Origin: DASRJW01 sp964567755
Lineage (GTDB): Bacteria > Krumholzibacteriota > Krumholzibacteriia > G020349025
Direction: 5' to 3'
Assembly: GCA_964567755.1 (NCBI GenBank)
Contig: CAZMNW010000020.1
Coordinates: forward strand, 124,001 to 188,000
Length of the DNA: 64,000 nucleotides
Part shown: positions 27,301-34,797 of the stretch, in pieces
Layout: the number at the start of each line of letters is the position of its first letter
How positions within the stretch are numbered: the stretch's first letter is position 1
Notes under the pieces: generated by a model
Databases searched by the model: none
What the model saw: the letters and a program-made list of their open reading frames with translations, nothing else
What the model was told of the DNA's origin: nothing
Made by a program: the position numbers and the translations under genes

Positions 27301-29332
27301 CGGACAGGCGTTGACCGCGGTGCTGACCCCGGCAGCGGATGTTCGCATCGAGAAGGCCGATATTCGCTACCGGGAATCGGGGAGCGACGCAGCCTTCGTG
27401 ACCCGACCCCTGCAGAAGGTCGGCGGCGACTTCATTGGCACGATTCCGAACGAGGGTGTGACCGAGGGGGGTGTCGAGTACTACTTCTCGGTCGAAAACA
27501 GTAACGTCATCCGAACTCATCCACCTGACGGTAGCTGGCTCACCCAAGCCGTGCACGCCCCGGACGGGGTCACGTCACGCGCGTTGCAGAACTCGAGCAA
27601 CGGGTTCCTCGCCGGACGCAGTGTCAGCGTCGAAGTGCGCCTGCCGGAAGGCGCGCGATTCGTCCAGGGGATGGTGCATTACCGCCGAGGCGGCGAATCC
27701 ACTTTCCGGTCTGCGATGCTGCAGGGGGAACCATCTGCTCTCGCCGCCACCATCCCGGACAGCGCTGTGACCGAGCGTGGGCTCGAGTATTGGGTCGAGG
27801 CGCAGACGCTGACGAGCATTCTCACTGACCCGGCGTCCGATCCCGCGCTCGCCCCCCACACCCTGCGTCTCACCGTGCAACGGATGGAAGAACCACTTGC
27901 GCACGCCGGTGCGGTTTACCGCATGGTCTCGATCCCATTGGACTTCGGCGAAGGTTTCTCCGGCACGCTCGAAGCGCTCCTGGCCGAGCTGCCGGTTTTC
28001 GGTTCCTACGATCCGTTGCGCTGGCGATCGTTCCGTTGGCTTCCCGAGCGCCAATGCACTCAGGATGCGTACGCCTGCTACGTCGAGCTCGGCGACGACG
28101 AAGCGTCCATGGTGCGCCCGGGTCGCGCCTTCTGGCTGGTGACGAAGGAGTCGCATCGAGTCCAATTCCAAGTGCCGGGGCAGTCCGCCTCGACAAAGGA
28201 GCGATTCGCGGTGCAGCTTCAGCCAGGATGGAACCAAATCGGGAACCCATTCGCTTTCCCCGTCGCATGGCAAACGATCGCAATCGATTCGTTGTCCGAT
28301 GGCAGTGCCGCCAGAGTCGAGCCTCCCTGGCTATGGATCGTGTCGGCTGACGGCCGGGGCGCGTACGAGAATGCGGCAGTGTTGGCGCCATTCGAGGGCT
28401 ACTTCGTGGTCAACAACAGCCCCGAACCGGCGGCGTTGCGGATTCCAGCACTCGAGGCGGCGATGCTCGTAAGCGGAATCGCGGGCAAGGCAACTTCGGG
28501 GGCCACAGGCAGGGTTGCATCGGACTTCGACATCGTCATCCGAGTTGACGCTGCCGGTTTTTCGGATGCGGCACACGCCGGACTCGTCGAAGAAGCCGCG
28601 CGAGGCTGGGACGCGCGCGACCGTTCGGATCCCCCTGGAGCTCCTGGCGGGGCGGTGTCCATCTACTTCCCGCACGAGGATTGGGACACCGTGGCGCATG
28701 CATTCTGCTGGGATACGCGTCCCCTCGCGTATTCGGGCGGAGTCGCCCCCACGCCGGTCCTGCTCGGAGGCGGTGAGGCATGGAGACTCGACGTCGCGCG
28801 CGCCGGGTTCGCGCCCGGAACCGAGCTCGACGCCGTACTCACAGTCGAGGGCATTGCGAACCTGCCACCGTCTCTGGATGCGGTGTTGCTGGACCATGTG
28901 CTGGGAAGCGAAATCGATCTGCGCCGCGAATCGCAGTGGCGCTTCGTGCTGGGGGACCGCGGGGTGGTCGGCGAAGCGGCCGCACGTTTCGAGCTCGTGA
29001 TCGGGGATGCGGAGTTCCTTGGTTTGCATCGGGAGGCTTTGCTCGCATTGCCGCTCCGAACGCGCCTGCTGCCGAACCAGCCCAATCCATTCCACAGCGG
29101 CACCACGATTCGCTACGAGATCGCGACCGGGGCCGAGGCAGCGCTGCGCATCTACGACGTGCGCGGGCGTCTGGTGCGGACGCTCGCCCAGGGGCCGGCA
29201 CGGCCGGGACGCTACGAGCTGATGTGGGATGGCACCGACGCGCGTGCGAACGTCCTGCCGGGTGGGGTGTACTTCACGCGCCTCGAGACCCCGGGTGCAG
29301 TGCAAACGCGAAAGATCCTGTTCGTGCGATAA
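24356..29332 (+). CDS. Secreted giant FG-GAP/VCBS 14-repeat protein, paralogue 4
   Basis: 1658 residues. The signal peptide (MKTSCRIPQHR, core LLALAIVGF, cleavage AWSQ) is followed by 14 calcium-loop repeats to about residue 725, several with a GWLDLV or GWIDLV variant of the loop. Then come the RSSYRFLGDT linker, an ASH-like domain at about 861-975 (LDFPSVTVGDTV, IENRGNEML), beta-rich domains with GWNQIGNPFAFPVAW, and the C-terminal tag (NQPNPFHSG, RIYDVRGRLV, LMWDGTDA, GVYFTRLE, ILFVR). ATG 24356 was chosen because its leader matches that of the paralogue at 18961 and it opens directly into the signal peptide. Unlike paralogues 1 and 2, its C-terminal third is clearly diverged from the others. 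Probable calcium-stabilised surface protein. Confidence 0.82.
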   Translation: MKTSCRIPQHRFALRAPLLALAIVGFHSSAWSQTPLSSAPVWSSQVHWTRGIAVGDVDGDGALDLLLGNQSESSTLYRNVAGILGADPVWSSQVDKTSNVAFGDVDGDGDLDLVCAESEDFTGNKTTLYLNENGVLADTPVWSSRLDQTHDVALGDVDGDGDLDLVCGNDSLSTLYRNDGGRFGDDPVWFSQPHETYGVVLGDVNGDGDLDLVCGNAVQGTTLYLNAEGVFGAAPVWVSQVHGTYSVDLGDVDGDGDLDLVVGNGFNLVVQGRTKTLLYRNDNGRFGDVPVWSSASEAFTTAVVLGDVDGDGDLDLVLGNREARTELYLNDGGDFGSAPAWYSQDHETQDVVLADVNGDGGLDLVCGNRLQSATLYLNTGTSFGATPDWSSPVPSTLVTLAAALCDIEGDSDLDLVLGLSRGLMLHHNTNGNFGEATGSFGSGATRAIALGDVDQDGDTDMVVGIKTGTTLAVLLYANHSGSFTYVWSSLVDTSQFYDPDVALGDVNADGRLDLVVGTPNQGALLHLNEGGRFSDEPIWSSPAPYKFARHVALGDVDGDGWLDLVCVLGSGLGVAVFRNDGIAFENTPMWSWSVSTAVGHVVLGDVNGDGWIDLVCGTILDSVTLFINSGGTFADSPVWASPTAHEWPRVALVDVNGDGWLDLVVSTRENKNTLLYLNEGGGFGDAPAWRSQSADTPGIAVGDVDRDGDPDLVCANYDQHTTLYRGRSSYRFLGDTRAPANQLPNNDAFVSGTFITETGENRYGIGFVAADIEADPVWIVADYQFRGDPRWAPVQVLGATGRLGPFATTPTGNTHRLTWDTSRLPVDSRPVVLRLRALSNPGKVGVVQRVPSYRYELGPIDVRRPMISLSRPALDFPSVTVGDTVEASTRIENRGNEMLTIERLAVPAFTRVVGELQTDIAPGDGVDLLLFFEPLSALAAAETLWIDSNDPATPRLAVRLQRDVREIEFTARLLAPVPEVPVGQALTAVLTPAADVRIEKADIRYRESGSDAAFVTRPLQKVGGDFIGTIPNEGVTEGGVEYYFSVENSNVIRTHPPDGSWLTQAVHAPDGVTSRALQNSSNGFLAGRSVSVEVRLPEGARFVQGMVHYRRGGESTFRSAMLQGEPSALAATIPDSAVTERGLEYWVEAQTLTSILTDPASDPALAPHTLRLTVQRMEEPLAHAGAVYRMVSIPLDFGEGFSGTLEALLAELPVFGSYDPLRWRSFRWLPERQCTQDAYACYVELGDDEASMVRPGRAFWLVTKESHRVQFQVPGQSASTKERFAVQLQPGWNQIGNPFAFPVAWQTIAIDSLSDGSAARVEPPWLWIVSADGRGAYENAAVLAPFEGYFVVNNSPEPAALRIPALEAAMLVSGIAGKATSGATGRVASDFDIVIRVDAAGFSDAAHAGLVEEAARGWDARDRSDPPGAPGGAVSIYFPHEDWDTVAHAFCWDTRPLAYSGGVAPTPVLLGGGEAWRLDVARAGFAPGTELDAVLTVEGIANLPPSLDAVLLDHVLGSEIDLRRESQWRFVLGDRGVVGEAAARFELVIGDAEFLGLHREALLALPLRTRLLPNQPNPFHSGTTIRYEIATGAEAALRIYDVRGRLVRTLAQGPARPGRYELMWDGTDARANVLPGGVYFTRLETPGAVQTRKILFVR

Positions 29333-29350
29333 TGCCATGAAGGAGTGAGC

Positions 29351-30223
29351 ATGAAACCCAAGTTCGTCTTGCATCGGGCGCGTGCCGATTCGCCCTTTGT
29401 CTCATGGAGGGCGTGGGCGCTCGCGATCTGGTCTTTGACGATCTGCGCGCGGGGTCTGCACGCGCAGAGCCAAGAAGACTCACTGTCTGCTTCAGGGGAA
29501 GAACAACCGACGGCAGCGTCTTCTCTCGATGTCGATTCGTCCCTGGAGCAAGCGCGTGTGTTCATGACCTCCCTCGAATACGAGAAGGCAATCGCGGTTC
29601 TCGAGCCCGTGCTCGAAGAGACCCGTTTCAACCCCGATCGGTTGCGGGAGACGTATCTCCTGCTCATCGAGGCGCACGTCTATGGCGGCAACCGCAGTGC
29701 GATCGGCAGCAAGGAACAGCAGCTCTGGTACGACGAGGCGCGCGATCTCATCCGCGAGTGCCTGGGCGTGCGCGAGCTGCGTCACACGCTGCCGGACCCG
29801 CCGGAACGTTACCCGAGCGAAATGCTCGGGCTCTTCGAGTCGGTACGGCGCGAAACCTTCGGGGCTTTCGAGATCACCCAGCTTGAGCCACGAGATGCCG
29901 AGGTGGTCTTCGACGGCGAGACACTCGTTCCCGGTGACGACGGCGTTTGGCGCGTGGCGAACGTCCCAGTGGGTGTCCGCATGCTGGTGATCCGGAAGTC
30001 GGGTTACGAGGATTTCACCGAGGATGTCGAGATCGCGCCCGCGACGCTGGTCTCGCGCCCGTATGAGTTGCGTAAGAGAAAGGGTTTCGGGTGGTACGCG
30101 ACGCGCGTCGCGGCTCCTGTCATGGTCGCCGTCGGTGTCGTGGTGGGACTGACCGCGGGTGGGTCGGAAACCCCTGCCGCGGAGGAACCCCTGCCCGTCC
30201 CGCCGTTGCCGCCCGGGAAGTAG
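29351..30223 (+). CDS. Exported TPR/PEGA-like membrane protein
   Basis: 290 residues. Hydrophobic stretch WALAIWSLTICARGLHAQ near the N-terminus is a signal peptide or anchor. Residues about 60-130 look like a helical repeat (LEQARVFMTSLEYEKAIAVLEPVL). Residues about 175-230 match a PEGA domain (VFDGETLVPGDDGVW, RMLVIRKSGYEDFTEDVEI). A C-terminal membrane segment (VAAPVMVAVGVVVGLTAG) is followed by a Pro-rich tail. ATG 29351 follows AAGGAG with five bases between. It lies 18 bases after the FG-GAP gene and so may be cotranscribed with it. It faces, convergently, an operon whose ATPase also carries PEGA domains, which hints at a shared envelope-associated role. No enzyme motif. Confidence 0.7.
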   Translation: MKPKFVLHRARADSPFVSWRAWALAIWSLTICARGLHAQSQEDSLSASGEEQPTAASSLDVDSSLEQARVFMTSLEYEKAIAVLEPVLEETRFNPDRLRETYLLLIEAHVYGGNRSAIGSKEQQLWYDEARDLIRECLGVRELRHTLPDPPERYPSEMLGLFESVRRETFGAFEITQLEPRDAEVVFDGETLVPGDDGVWRVANVPVGVRMLVIRKSGYEDFTEDVEIAPATLVSRPYELRKRKGFGWYATRVAAPVMVAVGVVVGLTAGGSETPAAEEPLPVPPLPPGK

Positions 30224-30296
30224 GCATCGCTCGGCATCGCGAGTCGGTGGCGATCGGGCTGCGTGAGGGTTGCAGTGCGATGGGGCAACGTCCGGA

Positions 30297-32240
30297 TCAG
30301 TCGCGGCGGCCGCCCTGCAGGAGCCGGCGCAGCCACGGTTGCCGATCGCGAGTGGAGATCTCGGTTTCCACGAATCCCCTGAAGCAGCGCGAAAACAGCT
30401 CCGATTCCCCGTTCTGAGTTTCCAAATAATGCTTGCGACGCAGGTTCTCGCACACATGGTGCAGCGAGGCCGGGATCTTGCGTCCCTCCGCGACACGGAG
30501 TATCGCGCTGCGCTCGTGCGGATCGAAGGCATCCCACATGAAACGGTAGTGGAAGCGCGCTTCCTCGTAGAAGCGGCGCCGGATCTCGTCGAAATCGGGG
30601 TCGCCGCCATGGCCTTCCTCGAGATACTCGAGGCTGTGGCTGCAGGCGATCTGCAGGAAGAACGGGAACAGGCCCGCCATCTCCAGGATCTGACGCTCGT
30701 GAGACAGAAGCGGCCGTTGCACGTCGGCAGAGGGTACCTCTATGAGCTCGCGCGCTTCGTCGGGGCGGAGCACGCTGAGTGGCAGTGGCGTGAAGATGTT
30801 GAAGAATGGCGAGTCACGAATCTCCTGGGTATGGCAGAGCTGTTGCAGGTCACGCGCCGAAGAAGTGATGTAGGCGACATTGTAGTGATTGGCGAGATAG
30901 CGCAAGAAAGAAAAGAACTCCAAATCGAAGTTCGCATTCGTGGTGATGGCTTCGAACTCGTCCATGAGCAAGACCAAGCGCAAATCGCCGCCGTGCAAAC
31001 GGTCGACCAAATCCTTGATGCCGCTCAAGTCGCGACTGCAGTCCGAGACGTCCAAGCGTCCACGTAGCTCGAGATTGGCGATGCCGAGCACCGTATTCAC
31101 GAACGTATCGAGCGCCATGTTCTTTTGCTGTTGCAAATCGACGTAGACCATGATGGTCGATTCGTGGTCCTCCAGATGCTGCTCGCGGTTGCGTTTCGTG
31201 TAGATGAAATTAAGCAGCGACGATTTGCCGATCTTGCGGTCCCCGACCACCGAAACCGAACCTGGCGGTGTGGCATTCAAACGCGAGAAGATGCGGTTGA
31301 CCTCTTGCTTGCGCCCGAAGAAATCCGCGGAGCTCTTGATCATGACCCGGTTCAAGTACGGATTCTTGAGCTTGGGCGCAGGGCGGGGAAGGGCCTTGGG
31401 CAAAGTCATCGTGCGGCTGGTGCTCTGCACATCCGACGAGACCAGAATCCCTTGCAGTCGCTCGGCGAGCGCCCCCGCTTCGACCGGACGCTGACCCGGC
31501 TGTTTGCGCAGACATTGATCGATCAGGCTCACCAGGGCTTCGGGCGCCTGTGGCGCGGCTTGCTGCACGGGCGGATGCGGGCGGTCGACGATGTTGTAGA
31601 GCGTGGACATGAAGTGCTCGGCCTCGAAGGGATGCAACCCCGTCACCATCTCGTAAAGAATGACACCGAAGCTGAAAATGTCGCTGGCAGGGGTCGCTTT
31701 GTGGCCGTCGATCACCTCGGGAGCCATGTATTTGAGCGTGCCGGCGATGCCGTGACTGACGGTGACGGACATCCGGTTGATGTCGCGTGCCATGCCGAGA
31801 TCCAGGATCTTGGCGCGGTCGCTGTCGTCGACCATGACGTTGTTGGTCGACAGATCGCGGTGCACGATCTGCAAGCTGTGCAGCGCCTGGAGCCCGCGCG
31901 CGACCTGGATCAAAATGCGAAGACTGCGCTCCAGAGCCAGCGGCGGCTGCTTGGGAATGTCGCGCAGGGTGCGTCCGGGGAAATACTCCATGACCATGTA
32001 GGGGACGGACTCGTCCATGTCGTAGACCTGGACCACGTTCTCGTGGTTCAGGCTGGCGAGACGGCGGGCCTCGGCCAAAAAGCGTTTCATCTCCTTTTCT
32101 TCGGCGATCTCGGGCTTGAGCATCTTGAGCGCGACGCGGCGATCCAGTTTCTTGTCGTGACAGAGGTAGACCAGACCGAAAGACCCGTGGCCGAGCGTTT
32201 CGAGAACGACGTAATTGTTGCCGAAAATTTGTTCCGTCAT
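30297..32240 (-). CDS. Hanks-type kinase domain fused to an FFGR-type P-loop ATPase
   Basis: 647 residues, cytoplasmic. The N-terminal kinase-like domain (1-265) has the glycine loop GHGSFG (17-22), Lys39 in VALKML, Glu57, a catalytic loop HRDLSTNN (127-134), a DLG in place of DFG (147-149), APE (173-175) and the conserved Asp187. From about 300 a second domain begins FFGRKQEV, with Walker A GDRKIGKSS (332-340) and Walker B LVLLMDEFEA (421-430), resembling Orc/STAND-type ATPases. No membrane segment is visible. It starts two bases after the stop of the ATPase/PEGA gene upstream, so the pair is one operon and the two ATPase domains may interact. The Lys-to-Ser change in the catalytic loop and the DLG are noteworthy. 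Phosphorylation activity is likely but not certain. Confidence 0.8.
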   Translation of the reverse strand: MTEQIFGNNYVVLETLGHGSFGLVYLCHDKKLDRRVALKMLKPEIAEEKEMKRFLAEARRLASLNHENVVQVYDMDESVPYMVMEYFPGRTLRDIPKQPPLALERSLRILIQVARGLQALHSLQIVHRDLSTNNVMVDDSDRAKILDLGMARDINRMSVTVSHGIAGTLKYMAPEVIDGHKATPASDIFSFGVILYEMVTGLHPFEAEHFMSTLYNIVDRPHPPVQQAAPQAPEALVSLIDQCLRKQPGQRPVEAGALAERLQGILVSSDVQSTSRTMTLPKALPRPAPKLKNPYLNRVMIKSSADFFGRKQEVNRIFSRLNATPPGSVSVVGDRKIGKSSLLNFIYTKRNREQHLEDHESTIMVYVDLQQQKNMALDTFVNTVLGIANLELRGRLDVSDCSRDLSGIKDLVDRLHGGDLRLVLLMDEFEAITTNANFDLEFFSFLRYLANHYNVAYITSSARDLQQLCHTQEIRDSPFFNIFTPLPLSVLRPDEARELIEVPSADVQRPLLSHERQILEMAGLFPFFLQIACSHSLEYLEEGHGGDPDFDEIRRRFYEEARFHYRFMWDAFDPHERSAILRVAEGRKIPASLHHVCENLRRKHYLETQNGESELFSRCFRGFVETEISTRDRQPWLRRLLQGGRRD

Positions 32241-32242
32241 GT

Positions 32243-34453
32243 CTACCCTTCCTCGCGCAGCACACGCAGCTTCTGTGCTTCCCAGACCAGCTCGAGGCGC
32301 TGGCCTGGCTGAATATCCACCGCGAGCTTGTCGCTCTTGCCGTCACGGAAAACGACTTCGATCGTATGCCGACCGGCCGAGATCTCTTGTTCCCCAGAGC
32401 TCGGCAGCTCGCCCGAGCCCACCTGACGCTCGTCGATGTAGATACGCGCTGGGCGGTCACCGCGGACGAGCAACATTCCCGCGGGCACCGAGCTCAGGCG
32501 CAGACGCAGGTGCTTGGTGGAGTGATCCACGACCAAGGTCGTGTCCACCATGACGTACCCGGCCATCTCGGCGCGGAAGAGATGCGAGCCGAATGCGAGC
32601 GCCGCGATCACGAGCGGGGCGACACCGCGTTTCTGGCCGTCGACATGGATCTCTGCCCCGTCAGGGATGGTGACGATGTTCAGGCTCAGTGTGATGGGTT
32701 CGAGCCGGACACGGATCGCGATCGTCGTATCGGGCAGCACGCGTACCGATCGTGCCAGAGTTTGGAAGCCGTCTTGTCGCACCTCGATCGCATGCTCGAT
32801 GGGGACCCCCAAGCGGGTGATTTCAGCCGTCCCGGTGCCTATCTCGTTGCCGTCGATCCAGATACGAGCCGTCGCGGGATCGGCCTCGATGCGCAGCGCA
32901 CCGTGTTGGGGTTGCAAAGCCACCCGAACCGAAGCGGAATCGGTTGCAGCAACCCGGGTCACGAGCGTCGAATCGTGAAAACCGGGCGCGCTGAGCACGA
33001 AACTCACATCGCGGTTCGCAGCAACGGCACGTTCGAACCGCCCCATGGCGACCGGTTGGCCGTCGAGGAGGATTCTCGCTTCAGGCGGCTCGACGACGAG
33101 ACGAAGAAAGCCGCTCCTCGAGGCCACGAGGGCGGGCGGATCGATGCCCGCCGCGTCAGCTCCGTCGTCCGCCGGTTGTGATCGTGGCCAGAGGGCCCAG
33201 CTCCCCACCACGAGACCGGCGACGCCTGCGGCCGCGAGCGCCACCCATCGGGCCCGCCGCGACGGCGGCGAACGGAACGCGAGCCCCTCTTCGTGCATCA
33301 CCTGCCAGACGGAATGCATGCGCCGGATCCACAGGCGCCAGAGGTCCATGCGAAACGCGAATTCAGGCGGTCGCACGTCGCTCTTGGTCAGCAGCTCTTG
33401 CTTGAAGAGAGTTTCCAGAGCCGTGGAAATCTCGGGACGCGTGAGACGTAGAGGGTAGTTTCCATTCTTGAGCGTGATGGTGAGATGTTCGGCGCTGGCG
33501 TGGCCGCTGGCGGTCTCGATGCTTTCCGCCAACAACGCGAGCGTCAGTTTTTGCTCTCGCTGCAGCGTGTCCCACAAGAACGTCATCTGCGGGAATGGAT
33601 GCTCCACGATCATCTCGACGACCACGTCCAGGATGGCGGCGGTGACCGTGTTCGTGCGGTCTTCGTTCAAGGCGTCGACGAGGTACTGGCACACCGCCTG
33701 AGTGAAGAAGGGGTGCCCGGCGGTGAGACGCAGGATCGATTGCACGGTGTCGTCGGCGTACGTCACCCGACCGCTCACGGGTTGCTGGATGAGACGCAGG
33801 GAATCCGCCGGTTGCAAGTAGCTGATGCGACGGTATTCGTGCGCTTTCTCGAGAATGCCCCAGTACTCTGTGCGCCGCTCTTCCAGGTGCTGCGAACCGG
33901 TGAAGATGAGGAACATCGGCAAGTTCTCCATGAGATTGGCGAGGATGAGAAGAACGTCTTTCGTGAGTACGCCGTTGTCGAGTTTGTCTTCGAACAACTC
34001 GTACTCGTCGAAGAGCAGCAGGAGCTTGCGATGCGGACAATGCTCGAGTACGGATTCGATGAAGGAGCGGAACACGGCCGAAGGATTGCCGCGGGCGAAG
34101 TCCGGGATCTCCAGACTGCGACCTTCCTCCGCGAGCTGTTCGACGACTTCCTTGGCGATGAGTGACAGGAACTCCGTTTCGTCCTCCACCGCCATGGCTT
34201 GCATGTCGATGAGAACGGGGATGAACTCGCTGCCGAGTCGTCCCTGCTGGATCTGCAGCAGGATCGAGGTCTTGCCGCTACGGCGCTCGCCGCAGAAGAC
34301 CATGAGGGAGCCACGGCCGGCCTGCTTGAAACGTTTCTGCACCAGCTCGAACTCGGACTCGCGGCCGAAGAACATCTCCGGATTGCGCACGGGATTGCCG
34401 ACGATGAAGGGATTCGGAGAGATGGGTACGAACTCGGGAGGCGTCGGGCTCAT
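32243..34453 (-). CDS. Membrane-anchored FFGR-type P-loop ATPase with four PEGA repeats
   Basis: 736 residues. N-terminal ATPase: FFGRESEF at about 28-35, Walker A GERRSGKTS (55-63), Walker B LLLLFDEYE (144-152), then a helical region with a winged-helix look to about 390. One membrane segment (VALAAAGVAGLVVGSWALW, about 404-422) separates it from an extracytoplasmic part with four PEGA-like repeats (ARILLDGQPV, ARIWIDGNEI, AEIHVDGQKRG, ARIYIDERQVG). Cytoplasmic ATP hydrolysis is thus linked to a wall- or matrix-contacting exterior. It is the first gene of an operon with the kinase-ATPase fusion. The segment at 34076-34123 within it is about 90% identical to intergenic DNA at 36766-36813. No characterised homologue is recognised. 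Confidence 0.8.
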   Translation of the reverse strand: MSPTPPEFVPISPNPFIVGNPVRNPEMFFGRESEFELVQKRFKQAGRGSLMVFCGERRSGKTSILLQIQQGRLGSEFIPVLIDMQAMAVEDETEFLSLIAKEVVEQLAEEGRSLEIPDFARGNPSAVFRSFIESVLEHCPHRKLLLLFDEYELFEDKLDNGVLTKDVLLILANLMENLPMFLIFTGSQHLEERRTEYWGILEKAHEYRRISYLQPADSLRLIQQPVSGRVTYADDTVQSILRLTAGHPFFTQAVCQYLVDALNEDRTNTVTAAILDVVVEMIVEHPFPQMTFLWDTLQREQKLTLALLAESIETASGHASAEHLTITLKNGNYPLRLTRPEISTALETLFKQELLTKSDVRPPEFAFRMDLWRLWIRRMHSVWQVMHEEGLAFRSPPSRRARWVALAAAGVAGLVVGSWALWPRSQPADDGADAAGIDPPALVASRSGFLRLVVEPPEARILLDGQPVAMGRFERAVAANRDVSFVLSAPGFHDSTLVTRVAATDSASVRVALQPQHGALRIEADPATARIWIDGNEIGTGTAEITRLGVPIEHAIEVRQDGFQTLARSVRVLPDTTIAIRVRLEPITLSLNIVTIPDGAEIHVDGQKRGVAPLVIAALAFGSHLFRAEMAGYVMVDTTLVVDHSTKHLRLRLSSVPAGMLLVRGDRPARIYIDERQVGSGELPSSGEQEISAGRHTIEVVFRDGKSDKLAVDIQPGQRLELVWEAQKLRVLREEG
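34076..34123. repeat. 48-bp dispersed sequence, copy inside the ATPase gene
   Basis: Matches 36766-36813 at 43 of 48 positions by eye, in the same orientation. On the minus strand it encodes RSLEIPDFARGNPSA of the ATPase; the other copy, outside any called gene, would read RSFEIPDFAGGHPSA. Confidence 0.6.
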
Positions 34454-34797
34454 GATCCTTCTCGCGCCGGGGGAGTCGTCCGCAGAAGGTGCCGTCGTTG
34501 CCGTCGCAATGGTCCCAATACCTTATAACGTAGCACAGGACTGAAAGGGGTCCCATGCCGTGTCCAGCCTTGAGAATTGCAGGATCGCAACTCCCGTTTC
34601 GCCGCTGATGCTGAATGAGACGCCATCGATGGGGGAGCGGACGCCGGACACCAGGCACTTCCATGGCCCCTCCACGCACATTCCTACGTTCTCCATGTAG
34701 CCGATCGAGCGGTGGCCATGACCACAGGGGCGCAAGCCCTAGCGACGGTGTGGGTTGCAGGAAAAACGGTTGTCGACCGATCGTTGGAGGGCGGGCG
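34454..34797. other. 344-bp divergent intergenic region
   Basis: It separates the ATPase operon (leftward) from the M4 protease (rightward). A relatively AT-rich patch around 34518-34532 (CCTTATAACGT) could hold a leftward promoter. A 70-codon minus-strand frame (34523-34735) with GC-rich third positions starts only at TTG and matches no family I know. GGAGG at 34786-34790 is the ribosome-binding site of the protease. Nothing else is recognised. Confidence 0.4.

Noticed and set aside
2709..29332. Mobile element as cause of the duplicated surface genes
   Set aside because: No transposase, integrase or terminal inverted repeats seen at the borders. Tandem duplication and homologous recombination are enough to explain the array.
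32215..34544. Several + strand frames of 110-270 codons over the ATPase gene
   Set aside because: They lack domains and start signals, and are antisense to clear Walker A/B and PEGA motifs.
34523..34735. 70-codon minus-strand frame in the divergent intergenic region
   Set aside because: GC-rich third positions make it look coding, but it starts only at TTG, has no ribosome-binding site and no recognisable family.
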